Of a stretch of 64,000 nucleotides of DNA, positions 1-8,920 are shown piece after piece; within the stretch, counting starts at the first letter, position 1; each line of letters starts with the position of its first letter. The notes under the pieces are model-generated. The model had not been told where the DNA came from and made no database searches. It was given only the letters and a program-made list of their open reading frames with translations. Position numbers and translations under genes: made by a program. The stretch is from Deltaproteobacteria bacterium (GTDB taxonomy: Bacteria; Myxococcota_A; UBA9160; UBA4427), in NCBI GenBank assembly GCA_029261855.1, contig JAJDAN010000026.1, forward strand, positions 1 to 64,000, given 5' to 3'.

Positions 1-71
1 AGCTGTCAGGGGATCTACTCACCCTCTGGCGAGTTGCTGCACGAGCCCCAGCTCGACTAACACTCGACCCA

Positions 72-96
72 ACGGGCCTCACGGGCCGCACGGGCC
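72..96. repeat. Three short direct repeats ahead of the first gene's 3' end
   Basis: ACGGGCC occurs three times with a 9-base period (72, 81, 90). The flanking stretch also has CTCTGGCG at 24-31 and its reverse complement CGCCAGAG at 127-134. The first 136 bases hold no convincing gene; they lie downstream of the minus-strand LLM gene. Confidence 0.4.
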
Positions 97-136
97 ACCC
101 AGCTCGACTGGCGCACGAGCCCCCGGCGCCAGAGGT

Positions 137-1192
137 CTAGAGCATCTCTTCGGCGAGCAGCTGGAACAGCTCGGGCTGCCCACCGCCGACCAGCATCGAT
201 TCGACGTGGCCCTTGCTGCCCGCCTGCTTCCACGCCTGCAGGCGATCCCGGATGCGGTCCTTCGGACCGACCAGCGCACAGGCATCCACCAGCTCATCGG
301 GAACCGCCGCCGCGGCCTCCGCCTTCTTGCCGCCGAGATAGAGGTCCTGGATCTTGGCCGCCGCTTCCTCGAACCCGAGGCGCTTCGCGTAGTCGTTGTA
401 GAAGTTCTTGTCGCGTGCGCCCATGCCGCCGATGTAGAGCGCCATGTTGCCCTTCACGGGCGCGCGGCACTGCTCGACGTCGTCGCCCATGATCGCGGTA
501 ATGAACGGGCAGACCGCGAAATCGTCCAAGGTCTTCTTCTTGCCGTCAGCGCCGGGCGCCGCCTTCGCAAAGCCCTTGTTGAGGCTCTGTTCGAAGATGT
601 CGAAGCGGTCCGGGTTCATCCACACCGGGAACACCCCGTCGGCGACTTCCCCTGCGCACTCCATACCGGCGGCCGAAATCGAAGCCGTATAGATCTTCAG
701 CGACGGGTCTCCGTGCAGGATGCTCTTGAGGGGCTTGCCGAGCCCGCTGGCTCCCTCGCCCCGGAACGGAATCTGGTAGTGGAAGCCCTCGTGGGTGAGC
801 TTCTCTTCGCGCGCGAGAATCTTCCTGATGATCGAGATGTACTCCTTCGTGCGCGTGAGCGGGCGACCGTAGGCGACGCCGTGCCAGCCCTCGATCACCT
901 GCGGACCGGACGGCCCGAGCCCGAGGATGAAGCGTCCGCCGGACATGGCGTCCAGGGTCATTGCGGTCATCGCAGTCGCCGCGGGCGTGCGCGCAGGCAT
1001 CTGCATGATGGCGGTGCCGACCTTGATCTTCGTCGTCTTCGCGAGAATCCAGGCCGCGGGAGAGACGGCGTCCGAGCCCCAGGCTTCGGCCGTCCAGACC
1101 GAGTCGTACCCGAGATTCTCCGCTTCAAGAATACGGTCCATCGGGACGCTCATCTGGGCGGGCGAGTAACCGGCGATGATTCCGAGCTTCAT
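137..1192 (-). CDS. LLM-class flavin/F420-dependent oxidoreductase
   Basis: A 351-residue TIM-barrel protein of the luciferase-like monooxygenase (LLM) superfamily. The N-terminus MKLGIIAGYS, the early block around LGYDSVWTAE and the FILGLGPSGPQV region followed by an EY.SI.R segment are typical of F420-dependent LLM enzymes. They oxidise or reduce small organic substrates in the cytoplasm with F420 or FMN; the substrate cannot be read here. The start at 1192 is chosen because GGAGA lies 8 bases upstream; an ATG 24 bases further upstream would add an unconserved peptide. It is monocistronic as far as visible and lies 66 bases from the histidine kinase stop. Family assignment is firm; cofactor and substrate are inference. 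Confidence 0.85.
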   Translation of the reverse strand: MKLGIIAGYSPAQMSVPMDRILEAENLGYDSVWTAEAWGSDAVSPAAWILAKTTKIKVGTAIMQMPARTPAATAMTAMTLDAMSGGRFILGLGPSGPQVIEGWHGVAYGRPLTRTKEYISIIRKILAREEKLTHEGFHYQIPFRGEGASGLGKPLKSILHGDPSLKIYTASISAAGMECAGEVADGVFPVWMNPDRFDIFEQSLNKGFAKAAPGADGKKKTLDDFAVCPFITAIMGDDVEQCRAPVKGNMALYIGGMGARDKNFYNDYAKRLGFEEAAAKIQDLYLGGKKAEAAAAVPDELVDACALVGPKDRIRDRLQAWKQAGSKGHVESMLVGGGQPELFQLLAEEML

Positions 1193-1258
1193 TGGGGGGT
1201 CTCCATCTGAGCACAAGATCTGGGCTTGGCTGGGCTGGGGCTTGGAAGAGGAGAGACT

Positions 1259-3793
1259 CTATTCGGCGGTCGGGGTCGCGTCCAGAGGCAGGTCGATCAC
1301 GAAGCTCGTGCCCTCCCCCGGTGCAGAGATCACCTGGATCCTGCCCCCGTGTCGCTCGATGATGCCGTGGGACAGCGACAACCCCAGCCCCGTTCCCTGG
1401 CCGACCGGCTTGGTGGTGAAGAACGGGTCGAAGAGCCGGCTCTGGACGTCGGCCGGAATGCCCGGGCCATCGTCGTGGAAATCGAGGCGTACGCCCTGAT
1501 CGCTCCGCTCGCTGCGGATCGTGATCTGGCCTCCGCCGTCGACCACGTCGCAGGCATTCATCAGCAGGTTCAGGAAGACCTGGTTCAGCTGGCCGGGATA
1601 GCAGCGCACCCGAGGCAGGTCGCCGTAGTTCCGCACGACCTCGATGTCGTTCTTGAGTCGCGGTTCCATCAACGCCAGCGTGCGGTCGATCTCCTCGTGC
1701 AGATCGACGTCCTGCAGCTCGGCCTGGTCCATGCGGGAGAAGGTGCGCAGGTCCATCACGATCTGCTTGACACGGTTGGTGCCTTCGAGGCTTCGGGTCA
1801 ACAGCTTGTGGATGGCGTCCCGGATCTTCTCGACGTCCTCGCCCTTCTCGCGGGCGGCCTCGAGCTTGACGACGAACTCGTCGAGCAGCTTCAGGTTGGC
1901 GTGCACGAATCCGATCGGATTGTTGAGCTCGTGCGCAACGCCCGCGACGAGCTGGCCCAGCCCCTTGAGCTTGTCGGCCTGCATCAGCTGGTCCTGGGTT
2001 TCGCGCAGCTCGCGGGTGCGCTCCTCGACTCGCGCCTCGAGGGTCTCGTTCAGCTGTGCGATCTCGTCGAAGGCCTTGGCGTTCTCGATGGCGATGGCGC
2101 TGTTGTTCGCGAGGGTACGCAGCAACTGCCGTTCATCGCTGCCGAGACGATCTCCCGAGATCTTGCGCCCCACCGCGACGACGCCCAACAGATCGACGCC
2201 GTAGAGGATCGGGACGAGTAGCTCGACTTCGAGGGTGTCGAAGATGTCCCAGCACGCTTCGCGCTTCTCGGGGTCGGGCTCGTCGTCGAAATCCGACCGG
2301 GTCAGCTCTTCGCGGCGCATCCAGAGCTGCTTCCAGATGGGGTGGTCCGAGGGAATGGAGGTGCGGGTCTCGCGTTCGTCCCATTCACCGCGCCAGGCCA
2401 CCGGCGCCAGGGCCTTCTCGCCCTCGTCCATGATCAGCACCATGGCGCTCTCCGCGCCCAGGGTGTCGGTCACTGCCACCAGGATGCGGTCGCTGATCTC
2501 GCGCTGAGACAGCATCGAGACCATCGCCTCGGAGATCTCGCGAAGCGCCGAGCGGTAGCGCGAACGGTCCCTGTCGAAGAAGGTGTCGACGAGGCGCTGC
2601 ATGCGATCGCGCAGCGGGTAGACGGCCAGGATCGCGAGAAACAGAAAGGCGATCTGCACCGACCGCGCATCGACCCCGATCTGCGGAAAGATGGCGTCGG
2701 CAAAGGTGATGATGAAGGCGTACAGCCCGGTGATTCCGAGACTGACTGCACCGTAGGCGGCGGAAGAGCGCGCGATGAAGCGGAAGTCGAAGAGCTGCTT
2801 CCGCACCATCCCGTAGCCGACCGTCGCCGGGAAGAACACGACCCACATCATCGCGAGGTACCACGGCAGCGAGAGCTGCAGGAAGTACTCGACGAGCAGC
2901 ATCACGAGGATCGGCAAGAGACTGACGATGCCCGCGAGCAGCATCAGGTCCGCGCGATCTCCGAAGCCCGCCTGATGGGCGCGCTTGCGCTCGGCGGCGA
3001 GCACACCGAGTGAGCAGAGCGAAAGCACGACCCCGTACAGGAACGCTCCCTCGTGCAGCCACTCCCCCGAGATCCCCATCATCTCGTCGATGAACAGGCT
3101 GCCGGAGATCCCCGCGGCGAGCGCGTAGGGGACCGCCCGTATTCGCCGGTGCCGCACCACCCATTCGGGCTCGGTGGGATAGGTGGTGAAGAGATGGAAG
3201 GTCGCGGCGCCCAGCCAGGGCATGTTGGTGAGGATCACCGACGCCGACCACGGAATCAGATGGACTCGCACCGCCGAGGCGATCAGCACGGACATCGTCG
3301 CGCAGAAGATCATCATCGCCCACGTCTCGCTGGCGCTCGGCTTGTTCCACCAGACGATCATCCCGATGCCGAGATAGGAGATGCTGACGAGGAGCAGCCC
3401 CATGTGCAGTGCGACGTCATAGGGGCGTTCGCTGAAGGCGCGCGGCGCCGGCGCGAGCCGGACCTCGCGAACCTCGCCGTCGCGCTTCTGGACCCGGTAG
3501 ACGTTCTCGCGACCCGACTCGAGGTGCGAGTCCACGTCGCGCAGGACGACGAAGACGGGCAGATCGTCGATGGCGAGCAGGCGGTCGCCTTCCCGGACAC
3601 CCGCTTCCCGCGCCTGGGCCGTCGCCGCCTCGACGATCGCCGCCGCACCGACGAAGGAACAATTCACCGGAAGCGTCAGCGTGCTACGGGGAGCGAACAG
3701 CGCCGAGACCGAAAGGCCAATGGCGAGCAACGCCCAGACGACGGCGAGTATCCCCGTGAGCCGCCGGAAGCGACGAGTGGTTTCAGGGTTCAT
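1259..3793 (-). CDS. Membrane sensor histidine kinase with PDZ-like sensor and GAF domain
   Basis: An 844-residue orphan histidine kinase. Order: one N-terminal membrane helix (about 12-34), a soluble PDZ-like segment (about 45-115, with a VREGDRLLAIDDLPV core), a block of about seven membrane helices (125-400), a GAF-like domain (about 420-570), a coiled coil, HisKA with the phosphoacceptor His621 in GVAHELNNP, and HATPase_c with N box (NQVFLNLLMNACD), G1 (DDGPGIP), F box (FDPFFTTK) and G2 (GTGLGLSLS). It should autophosphorylate on His621 and pass phosphate to a response regulator, but none is encoded nearby. The signal is unknown. No clear ribosome-binding site precedes the ATG at 3793; only a GAGAG run is nearby. 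Confidence 0.9.
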   Translation of the reverse strand: MNPETTRRFRRLTGILAVVWALLAIGLSVSALFAPRSTLTLPVNCSFVGAAAIVEAATAQAREAGVREGDRLLAIDDLPVFVVLRDVDSHLESGRENVYRVQKRDGEVREVRLAPAPRAFSERPYDVALHMGLLLVSISYLGIGMIVWWNKPSASETWAMMIFCATMSVLIASAVRVHLIPWSASVILTNMPWLGAATFHLFTTYPTEPEWVVRHRRIRAVPYALAAGISGSLFIDEMMGISGEWLHEGAFLYGVVLSLCSLGVLAAERKRAHQAGFGDRADLMLLAGIVSLLPILVMLLVEYFLQLSLPWYLAMMWVVFFPATVGYGMVRKQLFDFRFIARSSAAYGAVSLGITGLYAFIITFADAIFPQIGVDARSVQIAFLFLAILAVYPLRDRMQRLVDTFFDRDRSRYRSALREISEAMVSMLSQREISDRILVAVTDTLGAESAMVLIMDEGEKALAPVAWRGEWDERETRTSIPSDHPIWKQLWMRREELTRSDFDDEPDPEKREACWDIFDTLEVELLVPILYGVDLLGVVAVGRKISGDRLGSDERQLLRTLANNSAIAIENAKAFDEIAQLNETLEARVEERTRELRETQDQLMQADKLKGLGQLVAGVAHELNNPIGFVHANLKLLDEFVVKLEAAREKGEDVEKIRDAIHKLLTRSLEGTNRVKQIVMDLRTFSRMDQAELQDVDLHEEIDRTLALMEPRLKNDIEVVRNYGDLPRVRCYPGQLNQVFLNLLMNACDVVDGGGQITIRSERSDQGVRLDFHDDGPGIPADVQSRLFDPFFTTKPVGQGTGLGLSLSHGIIERHGGRIQVISAPGEGTSFVIDLPLDATPTAE

Positions 3794-3975
3794 GGCTCTC
3801 TCGGCTCCCCGTCACGGGGAGGGGAGTCAGGGCGCGAGCCAGAGGATGGCACAGACGAGCGACGCGGAGCCAAGCCGCTCAGGAGCGGCCCCCGCAGGAA
3901 TCACACGCAGATCGGGAGGCGCGCAGATCGGGAGGACGGAAGTCTGGGATCGGAAGCGCCCGCGTCTCGATCGCG

Positions 3976-4410
3976 TCAGGGAGTCGGGTCTGGATCGCCC
4001 TGGCGATACGGCCGGTAGTTGTAGCCCCGGCTGTTGAGCACGATGCCCTGGTCAGTCTCCGCCACCCACGGCTGTCCCGGCGGCACGTTCTGCGCGTGCT
4101 TCGCAATCGCCCGCACCATCTGCTTGGCCTGGTGCTCGATCATCGCGTTCTCGAGCGTCGTGCCGACGCCCGGGTTCGCGCAGCTCGGGCCCGAGTCCAC
4201 CGGAAGGACGAGCTTGGCCATCTCGTCTGAGTCGTCTACGAGAACCTTCTGGGCCTCGACGAGAGTGGGATCGACGCTCATGAGTGCGGCCTCTTCGGCG
4301 TGCGCCGTTCGAACGCCCGGCCAGGCCAGTACGAGGGTGGCCGCGACAGCCGCGAAGCCGAGTGTGTCCATCAGCAGGCGACGTGCGGAGGGCATGCGAG
4401 TCGAACTCAT
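3976..4410 (-). CDS. Small exported protein of unknown function
   Basis: A 144-residue protein with an N-terminal signal peptide: basic MSSTRMPSARR, a hydrophobic stretch (LGFAAVAATLVLAWPGV) and a likely cleavage site after AHA. The mature part is hydrophilic, has a single cysteine in SCANPGVG, and ends in a Tyr/Pro/Asp-rich tail (YNYRPYRQGDPDPTP). I recognise no family. The frame stays open further upstream, but the start at 4410 has GGAGG 8 bases before it and begins exactly at the signal peptide. It is divergent from the FAH gene, with 178 bases between the starts. Likely periplasmic; function not inferred. Confidence 0.7.
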   Translation of the reverse strand: MSSTRMPSARRLLMDTLGFAAVAATLVLAWPGVRTAHAEEAALMSVDPTLVEAQKVLVDDSDEMAKLVLPVDSGPSCANPGVGTTLENAMIEHQAKQMVRAIAKHAQNVPPGQPWVAETDQGIVLNSRGYNYRPYRQGDPDPTP

Positions 4411-4588
4411 GGGATGAACCTCCGTGGTACTCTGGGCCAGAACCCTGGAGCCGTTCCGTCCCACTGCAATCATCGGCGCCTTCGGACCTCGACTTGAGGG
4501 GCGACCCTCACCGGACAGAGCCGTACGCGGGGCCTGCGAGAGACCGGCGGGAAACCGGCAACCAGGGCGCAACGAAGGAGCGAAGGGC

Positions 4589-5641
4589 ATGCAACTGGTG
4601 ACCTTCGACGCGCATCCCGAAGACGCGCCGCAGACGGCGTCACACGCGCTGTCCGACGGAGCGCTCGGCCTCGAAGCGCTCGAGATCGGCTGGCCCGGAC
4701 GCAACCGACTCGGGGCAGTCATCCCGGACGGATCGCGAAGCGGCGACATCGTCGACTTGAACCGCGCCCTCGCGGTCAAGCTCGCGTTCGACGACGTGGG
4801 CGCGCCCGAGGTCGAGGCGGACTCCCTGCTACCCGCGGATCTGCTTGGCTTCCTGCAGCACGGCCGGGATGCCAGGCGCATCGCGCGCGAGACCCTCGCA
4901 TTCTGTCTCGACAACCTCGCCCGCTACGACGGACCGGATCTCGCGCGCGCCGGTGTCGTGCTGGCGCGCTCGTCGGTGCGTCTGCGTGCGCCGATTCCTC
5001 GACCCGGCAAGCTGATCGGTGTCGCCCGGAACTACGCGGCGCACGCTGCCGAAGTGGGCCAGCAGGAGCCTCCGAAGGAACCGGTCCTCTTCATCAAGGC
5101 TTCGAGCGCGGTGATCGGCCCCGAAGAGGACATCCTGATCCCGCAAGCGAGTCGCCAGACCGACTACGAAGGCGAGCTCGGCGTGGTCATCGGCACCAGC
5201 GCGCGCGACGTTCCCCGCAGCCAGGCCCTCGCGTGCGTGGCGGGCTATCTGGTGGCCAACGACGTCACGGCGCGCGACTTCCAGAACGTCCGCGGCCAGC
5301 ACTTCCTCGGCAAGTCGTGCGACACCTATGCACCGACGGGCCCGGCCCTGGTCACGTCGGACGAGATCGACGACCCGCAGGACCTCGCGATCCAGACCAC
5401 CGTGAACGGCGCCGTGAGACAGTCTGCCTCGACGGGGGACATGATCTTCGGGATCGCGGAGCTGATCGAGTTCGCATCGAGACTGATGACCCTCGAGCCC
5501 GGGGACATCATCCTCACCGGCACCCCGTCCGGTGTCGCCGCCGGACAGGACGACCCGAGCTGGCTGAAGGACGGAGATGTCGTCGAGATCGAGATCGAAG
5601 GCGTCGGACGGCTCAGAAACCACGTCCGCCAGCAGCGATAG
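4589..5641 (+). CDS. Fumarylacetoacetate hydrolase (FAH) family protein
   Basis: A 350-residue FAH-superfamily enzyme. The catalytic domain starts near residue 130 with the standard block P.PGKLIGVARNYAAHAAE, then the metal-site region (YEGELGVVIG), NDVTARDFQ, GKSCDTYAPTGPALVT and LTGTPSGVAAG near the C-terminus. Such enzymes hydrolyse or decarboxylate acylpyruvates, 2-hydroxyhepta-dienedioates and related diketo acids from aromatic or sugar breakdown; the substrate is open. The N-terminal 100 residues are the less conserved FAH cap. The start at 4589 has GGAG 9 bases upstream; the open frame before it reads as low-complexity shadow. The gene ends in a hairpin shared with cysH. Confidence 0.88.
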   Translation: MQLVTFDAHPEDAPQTASHALSDGALGLEALEIGWPGRNRLGAVIPDGSRSGDIVDLNRALAVKLAFDDVGAPEVEADSLLPADLLGFLQHGRDARRIARETLAFCLDNLARYDGPDLARAGVVLARSSVRLRAPIPRPGKLIGVARNYAAHAAEVGQQEPPKEPVLFIKASSAVIGPEEDILIPQASRQTDYEGELGVVIGTSARDVPRSQALACVAGYLVANDVTARDFQNVRGQHFLGKSCDTYAPTGPALVTSDEIDDPQDLAIQTTVNGAVRQSASTGDMIFGIAELIEFASRLMTLEPGDIILTGTPSGVAAGQDDPSWLKDGDVVEIEIEGVGRLRNHVRQQR

Positions 5642-5647
5642 CCCGAC

Positions 5648-5678
5648 TAGCCCTGATCCGTCATGCGGATCGGGGCTA
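5648..5678. terminator. Bidirectional hairpin between FAH gene and cysH
   Basis: TAGCCCTGATCCG (5648-5660) pairs with CGGATCGGGGCTA (5666-5678): 13 pairs with one G-T wobble, loop TCATG. It begins 7 bases after the FAH stop and contains the cysH stop. There is no T run, so termination is inferred from position. A closely related hairpin sits at 14845-14871. Confidence 0.6.
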
Positions 5679-6512
5679 GATGCCGCCGCCCTGGTCCTGC
5701 TCTTCGGCGACGTGGAGCCCGCACTCCTTCGTCTCGGCGTTCTCCCACCACCAGCGACCGTCCCGCTCGTCCGCACCCTGGGGCACGGACCGGGTGCACG
5801 GCGCACATCCGACGGACGGATAGCCCGTCTTGTGAAGACGGTTGACCGGCACGTTGTGCTGCTGGACGTACTCCCAGACCTGCTCGCGGGTCCAGTCTGC
5901 GAGAGGGTTGACCTTCACGACCTCGCCGTTCGCGATATCCACCGTGACCTTCGGCGTGTCCGCGCGCGTGAGATTCTGGTCGCGTCGCAGGCCGGACACG
6001 TATGCGTCGAGCCCGGTGAGGTATCGACGCATGGGCGCGACCTTGCGGACGAAGCAACAGCTCTTGCGGTTCTCGAGGGACTCGTAGAAGAGGTTGGTCC
6101 CCTTGCTGCGAACCATCTCTTCGACTTCGTCGGCGCGCGGGAACACGACCTCGACGGGCTTGTCGTAGCGGTCCCGAACGCGGTCGATCAGGTCATAGGT
6201 GGCCTCGTGCATGCGGCCCGTATCCAACACGAAGACCCGGCTCGTGGGTTCGATGGCGTGCATCATGTCGAGCAGCGCCATGCCCTCGGGCGCGCCGAAG
6301 GAAGCCGACAGCGCGAGCCGGGGATGGAAATTCCCGATCGCCCAAGTCAGGATCTTTTCCGCCGGCCAGTCCTCGAAGGTTCGCTCGTCGATCATCTTCC
6401 GGATGTCACTGGAGATCGGGGCGCGCGCAGACGGATCCGGGCGCCCCGCAATCGTCGCGACACGCTTGCCGGCAGCCGCAACGCTGCGCGCTTCTCCAGA
6501 TAGAGTCGACAT
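5676..6512 (-). CDS. cysH: Assimilatory adenylyl-sulfate (APS) reductase
   Basis: A 278-residue APS reductase of the [4Fe-4S] type. Cluster ligands are Cys152-Cys153 (SCCFVRK) and Cys236/Cys239 (GCAPC); the catalytic cysteine is Cys264 in the ECGLH tail. The PP-loop region reads SASFGAPEG, with GLRRDQ in the substrate pocket. It reduces APS to sulfite for cysteine synthesis, with thioredoxin as donor. The paired cysteines argue for APS rather than PAPS as substrate. No sulfate adenylyltransferase or sulfite reductase is adjacent. The start at 6512 has GGAGA 8 bases upstream. Its 3' end lies inside the shared hairpin. Confidence 0.93.
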   Translation of the reverse strand: MSTLSGEARSVAAAGKRVATIAGRPDPSARAPISSDIRKMIDERTFEDWPAEKILTWAIGNFHPRLALSASFGAPEGMALLDMMHAIEPTSRVFVLDTGRMHEATYDLIDRVRDRYDKPVEVVFPRADEVEEMVRSKGTNLFYESLENRKSCCFVRKVAPMRRYLTGLDAYVSGLRRDQNLTRADTPKVTVDIANGEVVKVNPLADWTREQVWEYVQQHNVPVNRLHKTGYPSVGCAPCTRSVPQGADERDGRWWWENAETKECGLHVAEEQDQGGGI

Positions 6513-6638
6513 CGGGGGGATCTCCCTGGATCCGGACCTCGATCGGACCAACGAGGCAATATCTTGATTACCGAACCGTATTGAAGGCTGCAATTTACCT
6601 ACCTCGTGACCGTATAAACTGTAGACTGGGATCAGGGT

Positions 6639-6953
6639 TCAACGGAGCTTGTCCTCGACCGCCTGGACCTTGCTCTCCATGGTCGCGGGGCGGTCCCGGC
6701 GATCGTCGATCTTGATCACCGTCCCCACCCGCAGGGCCCCCGCCTCGAACACCGCTTCCTGCATCTGGCGGATCAGGGCGAATATCTCGTCCAGGTCGCC
6801 CTCGAGGGTCGTGAACATGGAGTCCAGCTGGTAGCGGACGGCGCTCTGGGCCCGGACGACTTCCAGGGCTCTCGCCACGGACCGGGAAACCGAGACCCCT
6901 TCGTCTCCGGGAACCGCACCGGTGGGCGAGATGCTGACGGCTACGATCGCCAT
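6639..6953 (-). CDS. MTH1187-family thiamine-binding protein
   Basis: A 104-residue protein of the MTH1187/YkoF (DUF77) fold, full length for the family: MAIVAVSISPTG start, YQLDSMFTTLEGDLDEIF middle and RVGTVIKIDDRRDRP near the end. Family members bind thiamine or related pyrimidines as small ferredoxin-like oligomers; their role in the cell is poorly defined. GGAG lies 8-9 bases before the ATG. No TPP riboswitch signature was seen in the 80-base leader. It follows folK on the same strand, so the two may be co-transcribed. Confidence 0.85.
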   Translation of the reverse strand: MAIVAVSISPTGAVPGDEGVSVSRSVARALEVVRAQSAVRYQLDSMFTTLEGDLDEIFALIRQMQEAVFEAGALRVGTVIKIDDRRDRPATMESKVQAVEDKLR

Positions 6954-7034
6954 GCCTTCGTCTCCTGACTGGGTTGGGATGCCCAGCAGGGCTCCCGGTC
7001 ACTCGGCGAGCTGAATCGGAGCGGCGCGCAGGGC

Positions 7035-7580
7035 TCAGGAGCTTGGCGGCCCCACCCGGAGACAGCGCTCCCAAAGCCGCACGCCGGTCGGCAACCCGCC
7101 GGCACTCCCCTCCGGAAGCGCCCCCAGCAGCTCGCGCAGCGTGCGGCGAACCACCGGATGGACGAGATCGGGCGCGATGTCGCACAGCGGGACCAGGACG
7201 AAGCTCCGCTCCGCTATGCGCGGATGCGGGACGACGAGGTCCGGCTCGTGGATCACTTGTCCGCCCAGGAAGAGCAGGTCCAGATCGAGGGTTCGGGCGG
7301 TCCAACGCGGCGCCTCCCGTGTGCGGGTACGGCCGGCCCGCGCTTCGATCGCCTGCAGGACCGTCAGCAGCTCGCGTGCCGCGAGTCGGGTTTCCAGGCA
7401 GACCACCGCGTTCAGGTAGGCGGACTGCCTTCCGGGGCCGATCGGTTCGGTCTCGTAGATCGGCGAGCACTCCACCACCCCGATCCCGTCCGTATCCTCG
7501 AGGGCGGCGACCGCGGTCAGCAGATGGGCGTCGCGATCACCGAGGTTCGAGCCGAGCGCCACGTACGCCGTCGTGCTCAC
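7035..7580 (-). CDS. folK: 2-amino-4-hydroxy-6-hydroxymethyldihydropteridine pyrophosphokinase
   Basis: A 181-residue HPPK, which transfers pyrophosphate from ATP to the pterin alcohol in folate synthesis. Signatures: YVALGSNLGDRDAHL at the N-terminus, SPIYETEPIG, FLNAV-like YLNAVVCLET, and the ATP/Mg block RWTARTLDLDLLFLG followed by PHPRIAERSFVLVPL. The start is GTG at 7580, supported by GGGAGGA 5 bases upstream; the open frame further upstream is unconserved. No other folate gene lies in the window. It is divergent from the aminotransferase gene with only 50 bases between starts. Confidence 0.93.
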   Translation of the reverse strand: MSTTAYVALGSNLGDRDAHLLTAVAALEDTDGIGVVECSPIYETEPIGPGRQSAYLNAVVCLETRLAARELLTVLQAIEARAGRTRTREAPRWTARTLDLDLLFLGGQVIHEPDLVVPHPRIAERSFVLVPLCDIAPDLVHPVVRRTLRELLGALPEGSAGGLPTGVRLWERCLRVGPPSS

Positions 7581-7618
7581 GGCCGTCCTCCCGCGATCCG
7601 AGCGGTTCAGTCTACAGC

Positions 7619-7624
7619 TACAAT
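7619..7624 (+). promoter_or_regulatory. Leaderless-type -10 element (TACAAT) for the aminotransferase cassette
   Basis: TACAAT followed by exactly 6 bases (CGCGCG) and ATG, with no ribosome-binding site. The expected transcription start falls at or next to the start codon. The same spacing recurs at many operon heads in this window. Confidence 0.6.
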
Positions 7625-7630
7625 CGCGCG

Positions 7631-8920
7631 ATGGCGCTTCCGCCGACCCTCGCACCTGCGCTCACGACCGAACTTCCGGGCCCCCGTTCTCGCGAGCTCG
7701 CGACACGCCTCGCTCGCGTCGAGAGTCGCAACGTCACCTGCCTCGAACCCGTACCCATCTTCTGGGAGCGGGCGTCCGGCGCGAACGTCTGGGACGTGGA
7801 CGGGAATCGCTTCGTCGACCTCACGGCGGCCTTTGGTGTGGCGACGACGGGACATGGACATCCCCAGGTCGTCGCGGCGATCCGGGACCAGGCCGGCGAC
7901 CTGATTCACGGGATGGGCGACGTGCATCCTCCCGCCGCAAAGGTCGAGCTGCTCGAGGCCCTCGCAGGCCTATATCCCGGCGGTGGTCCCGTACGTACCG
8001 TGCTCGGCTCGTCGGGATCGGACGCAGTCGAATCCGCACTCAAGACCGCCATGCTCGCCACCGGCCGAGCCGGCGTGGTCGCGTTCGAAGGCGGGTACCA
8101 CGGTCTCTCTCTCGGCGCCCTGGACACGACCTGGCGTCCCGACTTCCGCGAGCCGTTCGCCGCGCGTCTGCCGGGACGCACGGTCTTCGCCCGCTACGGT
8201 GATGTCGATGACGTCGCTCGTTGCGCGGCGGAGAGCGGTACGCCGATCGGCGCCGTGTTGGTCGAGCCCGTGCAGGGCCGCGGGGGCGAACGCGTTCCCC
8301 CCACCGGCTTTCTTCGGGCACTGCGGGATCTCTGCACGCGCGAAGGCTGGCTGCTCATCGCCGACGAGGTCTATACGGGCTTCGGACGCACGGGCCGCGT
8401 CTTCTGCTGCGACCACGAACAGGTGGTGCCGGACCTCCTCTGCGCCGGGAAGGGCCTGGCCTCGGGCATGCCTTTTTCCGCGTGCATGGGTCGAGCCGAG
8501 GTGATGGACCGTGCGTGGCCCGCGTCCCAGGGCGAGGCGCTGCATACCCAGACCTTCATCGGCCATCCGCTGGGCTGCGCCGCCGCCCTCGCGTCCATCG
8601 ACGTACTCGCGAAGGAAGACCTGGCGGCGCGGGCGGGTGAAACGGGCAAGCGCGCCATCGAGCGACTCCGGTCCGGCCTCTCGGACTGCGACGCGGTCGC
8701 GGAGGTTCGCGGGCTCGGTCTCATGATCGGCGTCGAGCTTCGGCGCCCCGAGCACGCACTCGCGATCACCCGGCAGTGCCTCGCTTCCGGGGTCATCCTG
8801 CTGCCGTCCGGCGAGGGAGGCCGCGTGTTGTCCGTGACCCCTCCGCTCAGCATCGAGCCCACTGCGCTGCTCACCGCCCTCGACGTCGTGATCGAACACA
8901 CCCGGGCCTGTTCGGGATGA
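7631..8920 (+). CDS. Class III PLP-dependent aminotransferase
   Basis: A 429-residue fold-type I aminotransferase of the class III (omega/GABA/ornithine) group. Seen: FWERASGANVWDVDGNRFVD, GHGHPQVV, SSGSDAVESALK, GYHG, the VEPVQGRGGERVPP loop, ADEVYTGFGRTG and the PLP lysine Lys274 in CAGKGLASGMP, then THTQTF-like LHTQTFIGHPLGCAAAL. Class III enzymes move an amino group between an amino acid and a terminal aldehyde or ketone. It heads a cassette with LuxE- and LuxC-like genes, whose product would be an aldehyde, so amination of that aldehyde is a reasonable inference. Its stop overlaps the next start by 4 bases (ATGA). Confidence 0.9.
   Translation: MALPPTLAPALTTELPGPRSRELATRLARVESRNVTCLEPVPIFWERASGANVWDVDGNRFVDLTAAFGVATTGHGHPQVVAAIRDQAGDLIHGMGDVHPPAAKVELLEALAGLYPGGGPVRTVLGSSGSDAVESALKTAMLATGRAGVVAFEGGYHGLSLGALDTTWRPDFREPFAARLPGRTVFARYGDVDDVARCAAESGTPIGAVLVEPVQGRGGERVPPTGFLRALRDLCTREGWLLIADEVYTGFGRTGRVFCCDHEQVVPDLLCAGKGLASGMPFSACMGRAEVMDRAWPASQGEALHTQTFIGHPLGCAAALASIDVLAKEDLAARAGETGKRAIERLRSGLSDCDAVAEVRGLGLMIGVELRRPEHALAITRQCLASGVILLPSGEGGRVLSVTPPLSIEPTALLTALDVVIEHTRACSG

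Noticed and set aside
137-1192. Bacterial luciferase partner for the LuxC/LuxE genes
   Set aside because: It belongs to the wider LLM superfamily, but its motifs are those of F420-type oxidoreductases, there is no second subunit, and it lies 6 kb away on the other strand.
6513-6638. CysB- or Rrf2-type operator before cysH
   Set aside because: The AT-rich stretch has a partial likeness to the suf promoter (TACGG and GATAT elements) but no convincing inverted repeat or well-spaced promoter.
6954-7034. TPP riboswitch before the thiamine-binding protein gene
   Set aside because: The 80-base leader lacks the CUGAGA and related conserved TPP motifs.
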